Assembly: GCA_947652605.1 (NCBI GenBank)
Contig: OX393579.1
Location: 49,544,970 to 49,608,969, forward strand
Length of the DNA stretch: 64,000 bases
Source of the DNA: Elmis aenea
Lineage: Eukaryota > Arthropoda > Insecta > Coleoptera > Elmidae
Direction: 5' to 3'
Part shown: positions 12,866-24,248 of the stretch, piece by piece
Layout: the number at the start of each line of letters is the position of its first letter
Numbering within the stretch: the first letter of the stretch is position 1
The notes under the pieces: generated by a model
Seen by the model: only the letters and a program-made list of their open reading frames with translations
What the model was told of the DNA's origin: nothing
Database searches by the model: none
Position numbers and translations under genes: made by a program

Positions 12866-13775
12866 CAGTGGCGGACTGGGCCGGCGGGACACCGGGAGGA
12901 ATCCCGGTGGGCCGGTCGCTCTGAGGCCGCGACCCACAGTACTTGTTATGATTTTTATGAAAAAATTATGCAATATTATTATTTCGGTTAGTAATAAATA
13001 AAGAACGGCAGAAGTTACAACATCGCATAATTTTTGTACCCCTGGCCCTCCCAAGCTTATAAGCTGACTGCGTCTCTGATTTGTGTCTCTGCTATGTCCG
13101 ACGTTTTCGTTAAATTTCACCGTCCGGGCTGTGTTTTTGAGCACCAAGTGATCTTGATATTATACCTTACTAGAATTTTAGTTTTAATATTTTAGTAGGT
13201 ATAATAAACAATTATTAAACTTAATAAATGCAGACTGATTCTTCACATTCATTGTGAGATTGTAAGATTATTCTGGTTATAGTTTTTAATCAAGGAAAAA
13301 TGGAAAAAAGAAAATGTGCTCAAAAAGAGAAAGAGAAAAGGCAAAAAGTACTTCACGAAGCTGCTAAAAAAAGTTTCAAGTTAAGTGATTTGTTTGCTTT
13401 AACTTCTAAAGTTAGTGCACCTGATGTTGAAAAATTGATCAAGATTTGCATTCATCAAATTCGACAAACGAAGACAATATAATCTGCCCTGTTGAAACAG
13501 ACAACATTGAAACGTCGATTATCAACGCAAAGTCTGCATGTTCAAGTCTAGATGTTGGAAAACTAATTGGAAAAAGGGGTTTAGCTTTTTGGGCTCACAG
13601 ATCGCAATCATTCTCATTAGAGAACAATGAGACTAAACATGGAAATTTTTTAGAAACAATTTTATTATCTAAACATGACAACATTTTAAAATTACATTTT
13701 TTTGGGTTATTAATTTTTTGGGGACCGGTCTAGCAGGTTTTTCCCGGGCCGGTTGAATTTCCCAGTCCGCTACTG
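12866..13775 (+). mobile_element. hAT element with perfect 8-bp TSD (ZMYM1-type)
   Basis: The termini CAGTGGCGGACTGGGCCGG and CCCAGTCCGCTACTG are inverted repeats. They are flanked by a perfect target duplication GTCGCTGG at 12858-12865 and 13776-13783. The interior has two + strand frames (13300-13482 and 13446-13733) with KLIGKRGLAFWAH and KHGNFLETILLSKHDNILK. These resemble the N-terminal part of hAT transposases related to zinc-finger MYM-type protein 1, where a gl-FRG block precedes NGNFL-L--LL-KfD. At 910 bp it is far too short for a full transposase, so it is an internally deleted copy. Confidence 0.9.
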
Positions 13776-13783
13776 GTCGCTGG

Positions 13784-14608
13784 GCCTATGTTTTTCATAT
13801 TGAGCATGTTGTTGCTATGAAAATATGATCATAAGTTGCAGAGGCTAACTAGGTATCAAAGTTTATCCTAATTATAGAATTAGCCTTGTAGTTTTCTCAC
13901 TCGGCTTATTAAGATTACGAATAATAATTCAAACACCTTGGAATCACTTAAATTTAAGTACTTATCTACTATAATAATAAATAAAAAAATTCCTTACCTA
14001 AAAAAGTTTGATTGTGCAATTCTATTCTTCAGTGGAAAAAATTGCAAAAGTTGCATATCTCATGCATTAAACATTCTTTTATGAAGTTGCAGTGCTCGAC
14101 TGATATAAAAAATTTAAAAATCTGTTTGCAACGACGATGTAAGAGGCCCAAGAGCGTAGACAAACAATTCACAAGCACCGTTAAAGATTCCTCGAGCAAA
14201 TACCCTACAAAAAAATCGCGACAACTAAATACGTCTGTTAATAACAATAACTGGTTAATTAAGTCGAGTATGCTTTATTTTTACCACCAAAAACAGAATT
14301 GTTAAGACTTTTAGAGATTTTAAGGAGACTCTAAAATGTAAAGCGGTGCTTCGAGTAGCTTTACGGTCGCTGTGAACTGAGAGTTTCACTTTCGCATTTT
14401 ACTACAAAACGTAACGAAACCAGGTATGAAACATCAAAAATTAATAAAAACAGAAATTGTTTAATATATTCTGTATAAACAGGAGAGCAAATCCGGAAAA
14501 ACAGATACTGACGAAGCATAATTACTGTTCCGATCTCGATACGGTATTTGAACCGGATCTCTTTAGGTTAACGTTGCGAAACATCGTATTAGCAACGCCA
14601 CCAAATCA
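13784..14608. other. Non-coding, no recognisable feature
   Basis: Overlapping open frames on both strands near 14012-14305 have no family resemblance. Nothing else is supported. Confidence 0.5.
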
Positions 14609-14616
14609 TTCATTCA

Positions 14617-14865
14617 ATTTTTTTAACTGATTTATTTTACTTCGGTATATTTTCGCTGCTATGACAAATCGCCGAAGTGGAGGGGGAGCGAACAAGGATG
14701 CGGTGGGTAAGGGTAGAGGGTAGGTGGAAATGCTGTCACAGCATTTGCCTATAGTAGGTAGAGGAAACCACCTGAAACCCCTACAATGACAGGCGGTCTA
14801 GGGATTCGAACCCACGACCTCCCAATTGCTCGCTAGGTTGCTTACCAACCAGCCACCGAGTTCGG
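14617..14865 (-). mobile_element. tRNA-derived SINE, copy 1
   Basis: On the minus strand it starts CCGAACTCGGTGGCTGG, with an A-box-like GGTGGCTGGTTGGTA and a B box GGTTCGAATCC. A shared body follows (CAGGTGGTTTCCTCTACC, TAGGCAAATGCTGTGACAG), ending in an A-rich tail. It is flanked by an 8-bp duplication TTCATTCA at 14609-14616 and 14866-14873. Two further copies are at 26486 and 52217. The tRNA-like head is an internal pol III promoter, not a functional tRNA gene, because the arms do not fold into a cloverleaf by inspection. Confidence 0.88.
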
Positions 14866-15317
14866 TTCATTCAGTTTTAAAATGTATCTAAAACGCAATA
14901 TTAGTGCATAGACTTGTCTGAATAGCGCGCAGTAGCCAACCTATGATACATCGCTTTCATAAATTATTGGCAATCAAGTGCTTTCTATAAGCAAATTATT
15001 TTATGCTGTGGACTAGGGATTCTGAAGTCTCGGGTTTTTTCAATTCCCGGGACTCGAGACACCAATTTTTAAAAGTCCCGGGAATTCCCGGGACTCGAGA
15101 CTTTGATTATTTATCGTTTGAAACGTAAAAAAATGTGTAAAAAATCAAATTATGTTACTAATGGAAAAACAGATTTATACCTGTATGTAAGTAGGTATAA
15201 ATGGATTTAAAAACAAATGGAAAATATTTTCTATGCTATTTATTTGATGAGTATATATAAAATACATCTTTAAATGTAATTATTACATCGAGTTTATAAT
15301 AAAAAAATAACTACATT

Positions 15318-15647
15318 TTATTTTTGCATAGCAAAATAGGATTTTAAAAATACCAATGCATTTAAGGAGGAGTCAGATAGGCTATTTATAATTTTTGTGA
15401 TAAATATTCCTCCAATGGAAAATGTTCGCTCATTTTCCTTCGATGTTGGCTTAATTGTGATGATTAATATAAAAGATTTAGATTCGTAGTCCGGTTTCCA
15501 GTTGATTCTAAAAGCTGACACTCCTTTTGATAGTTGTATTTTTTGTTTTTCACGGTTGAATTTCTTTGCTGGTTCAATAATTTGGTTTGAAATATTCCGA
15601 GATCTGCAGTTCACAAGTAGGTACACGAAGAAAACCGTAAAGCGCAA
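15318..15647 (-). pseudogene. hAT transposase C-terminal (dimerisation) remnant
   Basis: The minus-strand frame contains PTSKENERTFSIGGIFITK followed by SLSDSSLNALVFLKSYF at its end. This is the hAT C-terminal dimerisation motif, which in the family reads P-S---ER-FS-AG----K-R--L----v--l-fLk. Only about 110 residues remain of a protein usually above 500, and the catalytic region is missing. It sits in the outer hAT at 15014-16935, left of the nested copy, and reads towards that element's left end. Confidence 0.8.
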
Positions 15648-15678
15648 GAAAACGAACGTATTTGGGTAAAATCAAGAC

Positions 15679-16576
15679 TAGGGATTCTGAGTCTCGACAA
15701 TTTTTAAAGTCCCGGGACTCTAGACTTTTTTTTATCAAAGTCCCGGGAATTCCCGAGACTTCGAGACTTTTGCGAATTTTATTTACATACTAGAAAATGG
15801 TGGTAGAACCCGTCAAAAATGACGGAAGATTTTATAAGGTGCAAGAAAAATGATGTTATATTCATGTACTCAAAATTTATCGGTTATTTTCACTGTAAAA
15901 AATAAGTTTTCTTGACAGTGACATTGTTTCTGAAAGCACCCGCTACATATTTAAAATTGCTTCTTTGCACGTATCGTAATTGTGAATCGGTCGTGACAGT
16001 TGACAGAATATGTTTTTTAATTAAACCAAATTCACGGATTTAGTTTTTGAAGCATTTATTTTATGAATAAAGTATAGTAGTAGTAGAAGTATCTATTATT
16101 ATTTTTAATTTAGTCTTTGTTCTACAGTAAATAAAATATATATTTCCAAGTAAATACATATTTTAAATAAACTTAACAATTTTTCTTACACTTTAAAACA
16201 TAAGAGGCATAGGTAAAATATATTTTAACTAATAAACGACTAATAAACTTAACAATTCTTCTTTAGCTTTAAAGCAGACAAAAAATAAACATAAATAATT
16301 AAATAAGGCAGGCAAAAGATTTAAATAAAGTAAAAAGTAAATACTCATTGTTAGTATAAACTATAAACATAAAAAATTATGAAACAAAATATTTTTGCTA
16401 AACTCGTGGCAGTAAAATTTGTTTAAAAATGAGAAGTATAAAAAATTAATTTCAGTGTTCTGGAACATTTAGTCTCGTCTCGAGTCTCGAACTAAATGTC
16501 CCAGGACTCGAGACAAAGAAAGTCCCGGGAATTCCCGGGAGTTACGTCTCGGGAAATTCCCGGGACAGAATCCCTA
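15679..16576. mobile_element. Nested hAT, perfect 8-bp TSD
   Basis: Termini TAGGGATTCTGAGTCTCG and GGGACAGAATCCCTA are inverted repeats. The perfect target duplication ATCAAGAC lies at 15671-15678 and 16577-16584. The ends carry the same CCCGGGAATTCCCGGG palindromes as the host element. The interior is AT-rich with no coding remnant, so this is a non-autonomous relative that jumped into an older family member. Confidence 0.92.
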
Positions 16577-16943
16577 ATCAAGACAGACTGATCTTTCAAA
16601 CGACCAAATTCAACCCTGCTCTAGAAAATTTCTTGTAAATTCTTCTAGGAATAACATGTGCAACATATTTGTAACTACATTTTTATCAACGAGATAATTA
16701 ACCTAATCACTTTGCCGACCCCTTAACTGTTCACTTTTTACCTGCTCGTATACAAGCTGGGCATGGGTTGTTTTCGACTGTACAGGTTTTATTTTAAAAC
16801 ACTAAATTTTGCTATATTATATAAAGTTTGAATCGAAAAGTCTCGAGTCCCGGGATTTTTTTTTGCAATTCCCGTGAATCGAGACACCAAAAAGTCCGGA
16901 AATTCCCGGGAATAAATTCTCGGGTCTTCTCGACACTGTGGAC

Positions 16944-17555
16944 AGCATGATAATATTTTTGCATAATATTTAAGGGCAAATAGACTGACCATTACAAAAG
17001 AATAATGGTTGATTAATTTTCTTTGCTACGCCACTGGTCTCTGCTACATTTGTTGCAAAGTCGTACTAATAAAATAAATTTAGTTGCACTTTTTTTTATT
17101 CACCTGCGATTGGATAATTTATAAAATTTGATACTATAGGGAAAACTCCAGAGTGGAATATGTTCAATCGCGCAGAAATTGGTGTTTTTTTTTTTAAATT
17201 GAAATTAATTGAAAATTGTGTGAAAATCGATAACAAAATCAAGGTCAACTAATTAACTCATAGTCAACATAAAAGCAGAAAAACGAATACTGTTTATCGT
17301 GGAAAGTTTTCGCAGGACTGTGCTAAAGGGAAAAGAACAATTTAAAGTTGGGACAATTATAACTTTTTGTGACATTTTTGAAATCAGGTTCATATTGAGA
17401 ATCATTTAAAATATTTCGAATGTGAATTTACTTGCTTTGTTTTTTAAATCGGATTTTTCAAAGCGTGTTTGTGAAGCTAAATCAATTTCTGTGCCAAACA
17501 AAAAATCAATGTCGAACAATTTAATTTCGCTTTTTGAGACTAACATAATTTAGCA
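16944..17555. other. Non-coding; possible hAT end near 17036
   Basis: The phrase CTACGCCACTG ending at 17036 matches a hAT right terminus (CAGTGGCGTAG inverted), but no partner end or duplication was found. Otherwise nothing is recognised. Confidence 0.4.
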
Positions 17556-18272
17556 CTAACCAGGGAAGGTTACGATATGCTGTCGCTAGAATCTGATCAG
17601 GGCTGTGTTTATTGCACCAAGAACATCAAAACTAAATGTTTTCCAGAGTTATACGTGCCAATGGCTAAGTCCTTCGGAACAATTGGGGGAAAACTGAAAA
17701 ATTAAATAATAAAGGTAATTTTTGCGATCGCGTTGGCCATGAAACCGTCAAAGATAAAATCGAAATTCTTCTATTTACCAAGTCGCGCATCTTTTGCAAA
17801 TAAAATGGGTGCAAAGTTTTTGAAAAAATCTTAAACGGTTCCGGAGTAAAACGTCAAAAACGAAACCTCTGTAAAAGCGCTATGATTTGAGGAGTTGTGG
17901 TATATCTGTTATAACTAAATCTATGCGACTTGCATAGGCGTTCATAGAGGAAAACGTTTTTACAAGGGCCTCGTCGTTCGCGTTTTTCCTCGGAACCGTT
18001 TAAGATTTGTTTAAAAACTTTGCACAGTTTTACTTGCAAAGGATGCGCGAATTGGTACATAGAAGAATTTCGATTTTATTTCTGACGGTTTCATGGCCAA
18101 CGCGATCCGAAACTTACTTTTATTATTCAACTTTTCAGTTTTCAACCTATTTTTGGCCAGTGACACGTATAACTCAGCATAACATTTAGTTTTGATGTTC
18201 TTAATGCAATAAACACAGCCTTGATAAGATTCTAGCGACAACATATCGTGATTCGTGACCCTCCCTGGTAAG
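17556..18272. repeat. Foldback element F1, copy 3
   Basis: Left end CTAACCAGGGAAGGTTACG and right end GTGACCCTCCCTGGTAAG match as inverted repeats over the first 15 bases. The right arm has a small local repeat (ATCGTGATTCGTGACC). About 717 bp; both arms and the central CTATGCGACTTGCATAGGCG block are present. No coding capacity. Confidence 0.88.
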
Positions 18273-19456
18273 ATATAGGGTTTCGAAGTAGATATGCACT
18301 TTTTTGTTGCTCACCCAGTATGGATGTGCAAGTATCGATATAAAGAAATAATTATGACAAAAAAAACAAGTAAAAACATTGTTGCTTCGCCCACATTTAA
18401 AATTAAATCCGACAATACCGTTACAATACATTAAAAACGTTATAAGTGATCGATAATGTATGTTAATCAGACGGGCTGGTACTGGTAGCATCAATTACAT
18501 TAGCCTATTGTTGTATCGTGGTGGTTGTTATGTTAGAGAATAATTGATGACTCCTAAAAGCACTAAGCTTCACCATAAACCTTAAAACACAAGACATGCC
18601 TAACACTTATCATAATTAAGAAATCATTAAGCACACATGTAATTTTCAACCAGTGTTGATTACATAATTAAATAAACACCTTACCATATGTCGAGTGATT
18701 TACGAGTTGTAAATGATGGCAGACGAAAGTATACATTTTTTAATTGGGACTCTTGGGTACATTAAATCCATCATAATTTTGTTCGTTTATAATAAATGTA
18801 ATTATATAGCAGAATTAGCGGATTTAATTTGGACAACACGGTATTATCCGACTGAGCCTTGTTCTGTACAGAAATTAAGTGATTCAGAAGTGCAATAACT
18901 TGAAGTTTTTTTATATTGTACTGTATTAATTATTACTAACAAAAATATAAAAACTATACTAGTAAAAAAGGTAGAGAGATATGAATATGGTAAAATTTGG
19001 GCAGGCAAATATATTAGAAAAGTGCTCATCTTTCCATACTTTATATTTGCATCCGGTGGATTGTTTTACCTACTGTGGGAACCGTCTGCTTTCCGGTGCA
19101 TATTGCAAACTGGAATTTATGAACTGGATATTTAAATGCTTATCAATTAAACACATCTACTGGCAGCTTTTTCGTCAACGTTAGATATAATTTACTTCAC
19201 AATTGATTTGTTTGATAGTTTATAATAATAGGCAAAAACACAAAGAGATATTTTTCTTCAAGGTGAATTATTTAAAAAAAACTGTTGGAAGTAATTAATT
19301 GATGGGTTCATTTTAAAACAAAATATTTATATTATAATTATAATGTACTTTGGACTACTGTGAGGAAAAAATACATTTTTTATTTTGACATAATAGGATT
19401 TCCTTTACTTAAATTTTTAAAAAGGTACATACAAGTTATTTAAATTGCCATTTGTC
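18273..19456. other. Non-coding, no recognisable feature
   Basis: No gene, RNA or repeat supported. Confidence 0.5.
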
Positions 19457-19525
19457 CAGTAGCGTAGCTAGGGGGCGGGAGGTGGTCCGCACCGGGCGGC
19501 TTTTTTAGTCATTAAATTTGTCTTG
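19457..19525. mobile_element. hAT-like left terminus fragment
   Basis: CAGTAGCGTAGCTAGGGGGC followed by a G/C-rich tract (GGTCCGCACCGGGCGG) resembles the terminal region of hAT elements beginning CAGTGGCGTAGCTAG. No right terminus was found, so this is a solo end. Confidence 0.5.
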
Positions 19526-19667
19526 AAATTCTGCCCAAATTTGCTCATTTAACCGATCACGTAACTCTTATAATAACAAAGTTACCCATACAACACATGT
19601 AGATTATTGTCGCCCTGTGTAGGGGTTGCTCTAAAAATATCAAAGTTATAGGTGCGATAGTCAGTAG

Positions 19668-19843
19668 TAATATAACAAGTGCATTGAAAATTATCGGTAA
19701 TTTTTGGTAAATATGCCCGAATGCAAGTTGAGCTAAAAAAATCACTCGTGCACTTCGTGCACTCGTGATTTTTTCTGCTTCAACTTGCATGAGTGAAGAT
19801 TTGTCAAAAATTATAGATTATTTGCAATGCACGAGTTATATTT
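19668..19843. repeat. Small foldback (hairpin) element
   Basis: Outer arms AATATAACAAGTGCATTG (left) and CAATGCACGAGTTATATT (right) pair. Inner arms ATGCAAGTTGAGC and CTTCAACTTGCAT also pair. The apex carries AAAAAATCACTCGTGCACTT and a complementary TGCACTCGTGATTTTTT. The whole 176 bp can fold into one interrupted stem. It looks like a small MITE; the TSD was not resolved. Confidence 0.7.
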
Positions 19844-20177
19844 TGTCAGAAAATTTCCTTCACCTAACCTATCTGTCAAATTAAAATGTTGTTAAATTTA
19901 GATAAATTAAAGTATACCTACTACTTACTGCGATTGTTATTATTAATAGATCATTTATAACTAATTTTTAATTCAAGAAATATATTTTAATAAAAATTAA
20001 TGAACCAAATAGTATTTAGGTACATACATAATCTGTTATGTCAAATTTTACAAGTACTGTCAGAGTGGTGTGTCAGGGGTGTGGTTTAATCTATATTAAA
20101 GTAACGTTATTGGTCGCCGACATCTGTCAAAAAATTATCAAGACCAAAATACCTTATTCCCTCTCCAAATTTATATC

Positions 20178-20313
20178 TTCCACCAATCAAAAACTCAGAT
20201 TTCTTAGAAACGACCAATAAACGCATGAAAATCTGTTAATTGCGAAAAGTAAATTATCAGTGTATGATTATGTTTATTGGCCGTTTAAAGGAAATCTGAG
20301 TTTGTTATTGGTC
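20178..20313. repeat. Inverted repeat with ATTGG/CCAAT ends
   Basis: The left arm around 20178-20220 (CACCAATCAAAAACTCAGAT, then CGACCAATAA) is the inverse of the right arm around 20273-20313 (TTATTGGCCG, then AATCTGAGTTTGTTATTGG). The phrase GAAAACGCAAATTTGACAGG occurs just right of it and again near 20427-20446. Interpreted as an inverted-repeat transposon remnant. Confidence 0.6.
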
Positions 20314-20459
20314 GAAAACGCAAATTTGACAGGAGGATCAACTCCTGGCAGAGGAATGTAAAATTATTACCGTTTAATATTGCTCCTATTGGTAGTCTCT
20401 AAAAGATTTAAGACTAGTGATTGGTTGAAAACGCAAATTTGACAGGTGAAGGGAATTTT

Positions 20460-22243
20460 CAAACTGAATTATAATTATCGTCACCTAGAATACAAATACT
20501 ACTTAAAATATCCAAATTGTAATAATTCTGTAAAAATTTTCATTTGATTTTCACATACCTACGATTATAAGAAGCGGCAAATTTCGTTGCAAACATACTT
20601 CACATGTAATTTTTTAATCTTTTGACGTATCATCAACTTCTAAAAGTGAAAATTTTTCATATCGGTAATTATGCGTTACACACTAAATAAAAATATTGCA
20701 AGGAACGGTGCAGAAAGCCACCAAACCACGATTTTTATGCCAAGAAAAGATCAGCACTCGAAAATCAATCCACTATTGTTACGAAATCTCATTTTAAAGT
20801 ATTCATCTACTAAATGAGATTTGCAGACGATTATACAAAAAAGAGCAAGCGCTTTCATTTCCACGCAAACGAACAAGTTTAGCCAAGACGGAGTTCTTTA
20901 TTTTAAATTCAGGCCATACATCTTGGAGACAGCTTTTAAATTTTTTAAAAGTTCAATGCTAGAGTAATTCAGTTTGCGCTTCGCGTAAATACGCCTACTT
21001 TTCACGAAAACTTGTTTAGAAAAATGCCATTATGAATATAATGTTTAAAAAAACATTAAGAGAGAATGAGATTGTTTTTAATTCACAATGAAAACAAAGT
21101 TAAACTTATTGTGACAGCAAAAAATCTCTTGATTTCCTTTAATTTTTGAGGTTTGTTCAGAGATTTTCTCAGAACGTGGACCAAACAAATTTTTTTATAA
21201 ATAAAAAACATGCTAAGATTGTACTTTAAATATATCTTAAGTAATTCCTTCTGCAATGAAATACTTCACCATTATTAAGCTTGGCCCTTCGTATTAATAA
21301 AATGAATCGAATCGTAGCTGAGTAGAGGTATAAAATGAGACCACACAAAAAAAACTTCAGTTAAAACTCAATTTACTTATATAAGGTTTGGTCTCGAATA
21401 TTAAAGATAAATAAAAGGTTCGCCAAGAAACTGAAACACGAATGCTTCGCTGTATTTGTCAATAGGTATAAAGTAAATGTTGGTAAATACAGAAATAAAA
21501 TTAGATATTTCACTGTTATTGAGCTTTTGCTATGTATACACATATTTATTAAAAGAAATTTACTGAATCAAATACAACCGACAAAATAATTATCGTAAAA
21601 AAGCTGTTAGCAAAAGACTATGTATGTTTTTCTCAGTATTATTAAGTAATATTGGAATTAAAGAGAATTAACACGTTATACAATGTAAATGTTGTGTATA
21701 GGGCTCTTACGAATAACAAACGAGCTTTTTTTGAAACTAGAACAATTGATAAATTTTATTACATGCGTTAAGTGTAATGAACTTAAATAAATTTTACGGA
21801 ATTTAAGATATTAATGAAAGTGCTCTAAAATTCTTATTTAATTTTTTTTATTAGTAAAGTAGTGATAAATAAGCTTAAATTAAAGCCTTTTTTTAAAGGA
21901 TTTATTGCAATGCAATACCAGTTTTAGGACTCGTTTTTTCATCAATTGCATTTCAAAGAGAATGATCTTTAATTAAGCTTAAACAATAATACTTTGAAAA
22001 AGAAACAAGACGATTGTAACTCCAATATAAATTTGACATGATCCTGAATCTCCTTACAATACTCAAGTGAAATTTTTTTTAAGTTAACATCGAAAATAGA
22101 AATGTACAAAATGATGAAAAATATTTTTGTTAAATCCTTTGAAGAACCGAATAATAATGATTCTCTGAAAAAAATCTGAAAACTTACAGATTTCTAAAAT
22201 GAAAAACTGTCATTAATCAATTATAATTAATATATGAATTGTA
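20460..22243. other. Non-coding, no recognisable feature
   Basis: AT-rich, no supported gene or repeat. Confidence 0.5.
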
Positions 22244-22956
22244 CTTACCAGGGAAGGTCGCGATACGTTGTCGCTAGAATTTGATTAAGGCTGTGTTTGT
22301 ATTGCATCAAGGACATCAAAACTAAATGTTATACGTGCCACTGGCCATTTTCTTCGGAAAAATAGGGCAAAAACTGAAAAGTTGAATAATGAAAGTAATT
22401 TTTGCGATCACGTTGGCCATGAAACCGTCAGACACTAAACGAAATTATTCTATTTGACAATGCGCGCATCCTTTACAAGTAAAATGGTGCAAAGATTTTG
22501 GAAAAATCTTAAACGGTTCCGGAGAAAAACGCGAAATACGAGACCTTTGTAAAAACGGTTTTCGCTATGTTAAACGCCTATGCAAGTCGCATAGATATAG
22601 TTATACAGATATACGACAACTTCTCAAACCATAGCGCTTATGCAGGGGTTTCGTTTTTGACGTTTTTTTCCGGAACCGTTTAAGATTTTTGCAAAACCCT
22701 TGCACTATTTTACTTGTAAAGGATGCGCGCTTTGATAAATAGAAGAATTTCGATTTTGTCTCTGACGGTTTCATGGCCAACGCGATCGCAAAAATTACTT
22801 TTATTATTCAACTTTTCAGTTTTTCAACTATTTTTCCGAAGGAAATGACCAGTGGGAGGTATAATTCTGGAAAACATTTAGTTTTGATGTCCTTCATGCA
22901 ATAAACACAGCCTTATTCAAATTCTAGCGACAACGTTCGTGACCTTCCGTTGTTAG
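22244..22956. repeat. Foldback element F1, copy 4
   Basis: Left end CTTACCAGGGAAGGTCGCG; right end CGTGACCTTCCGTTGTTAG. It has all the internal blocks of the family, including GGTTTCATGGCCAACGCG and AGCGCTTATGCAGGGGTTTC near the centre. About 713 bp with both termini. No coding capacity. An RTE tail begins about 95 bp to the right. Confidence 0.88.
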
Positions 22957-23050
22957 TTTATTATTTGGTGATCATAGAGCGAACAAATCAACAAAAATAT
23001 GTTACTCGTTAAACCAAACAATACTAGGACGCAAAGACAATGACATAAAG

Positions 23051-23490
23051 TTGAAAATGAAAATGCATGATATGGTAACATTACCAACAATAACCTACGC
23101 ATCCGAAAACGGGACACTAAAGAAAAAAGACGAGGCTAAAATGAATACCATCGAAATGAAACACCTCAGAAGAATTGCTGGGAAAATTATATGGGACAGA
23201 GTAAGAAACGAAAACATTAGAGATATAATAGAACAAGAACCAATAATAGAAAAAATAAAACAACTAAACTGGTATGGCCATATAGTAAGAATGAAACCTG
23301 ACAGAATCAAGAGACGAATAATGGAAATCAGAAAACCAGCCAACAAACAAAGAGATCAATGGATCAAATAAGGAAATAGGGTTAGAAAAACGACACTAGG
23401 AAAAGATAGAAGGGCATGGTGGAACACGAAGCCACCCTCCCACGCCTGAAAAGGCAAAAGGAGTCGAGGAGAAGAAGAATTGTATTTAGT
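23051..23490 (+). pseudogene. RTE-like LINE, C-terminal and 3' end remnant
   Basis: The frame from 23051 contains MKHLRRIAGKIIWDRVRNE followed by IRDIIEQEPIIEKI and LNWYGHIVRM, the usual segment after the reverse transcriptase. A stop at 23369 splits it from WWNTKPPSHA and KGKRSRGEEE. The DNA of that last part (GCCTGAAAAGGCA followed by AGGAGTCGAGGAGAAGAAG) recurs inverted near 44110-44140, at the end of the ORF1-bearing LINE remnant there. So the two may belong to the same LINE family. Confidence 0.8.
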
Positions 23491-23499
23491 TAGTTTTTC

Positions 23500-24248
23500 T
23501 GGTGTTTCAGAATGAGCCAAAAAATTTGTGCAGATCAACAGTTTTTTGAAAAGAAAAAAAAATGTGTTTCTTGTTGAGCAGTGAATTCGGGAACACTATC
23601 ATTATGGCTAAAGTAAAAGCAGAAAACTTTTCTTTGCTACTGTTTTTGGTTCTGTAACAGGTTATGCATTGATCAGTATCAGCTTATGTTTTATCGTTCC
23701 TGGAACCAATTGCCGATACGAATTTGTTATAAATTCATACCTCTACGTATTGCGGCAATATTAATTAAGTACTGCAGTTATATATATTTGTTTGAATATT
23801 CTACAGTAGTTCAAATATTTATGTGATTAAATGCGTGGTTTAACTCATCAATATGCTAAATTTGCAGCCAGTCTATCGATTTTAGTATTTAATTACGTTT
23901 TTAAAAATACCATGCATTTTATAACGAACGAAAATATCCGGTAAACTATGCATCTTTTTAATAATGAAACTAAAACTGCGATTAAAAAAGCTGTGTTTAT
24001 GCGGTTATACTAAATCTTTGTTTATTAAACTACAGCGCGGTATCTAGCGAATCTCTGTTCTGGTCTGTCGGCTGTGTTTTACTCCAAAAGCACGGTAATT
24101 TGTGTAATGTAAGCTTAAATACGTCACGTTCACGTTTATTGAAATTAATTGGTAATTATGCTTTCATATTTCTGCATGTTATCGATGAATGTATTTAAAC
24201 GGTTTGCGACCTATTTTGGTACGCAACTTTTTGTACCTTTAAAAACGA
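23500..24248. other. Non-coding, no recognisable feature
   Basis: Nothing supported. Confidence 0.5.

Larger units (their letters stand above)
15014..16935 (-). mobile_element. hAT element interrupted by a second hAT
   Basis: The left terminus TAGGGATTCTGAAGTCTCGG is followed by repeated CCCGGGAATTCCCGGGA and GGGACTCGAGAC blocks. Inverted versions occur at 16838-16930. The direct repeat CTGTGGAC flanks it at 15006-15013 and 16936-16943. The right terminus (TTCTCGGGTCTTCTCGACA) has lost the expected AGAATCCCTA end, so the boundary rests on the 8-bp duplication. A transposase C-terminal remnant lies on the minus strand inside. A second element of the same family is inserted at 15679-16576. Confidence 0.8.

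Noticed and set aside
20105..20430. Seven CCAAT/ATTGG motifs in about 320 bp, suggesting a promoter
   Set aside because: Four of them are the arms of an inverted repeat and two more belong to a repeated phrase. No initiator, TATA box or downstream coding sequence is visible.
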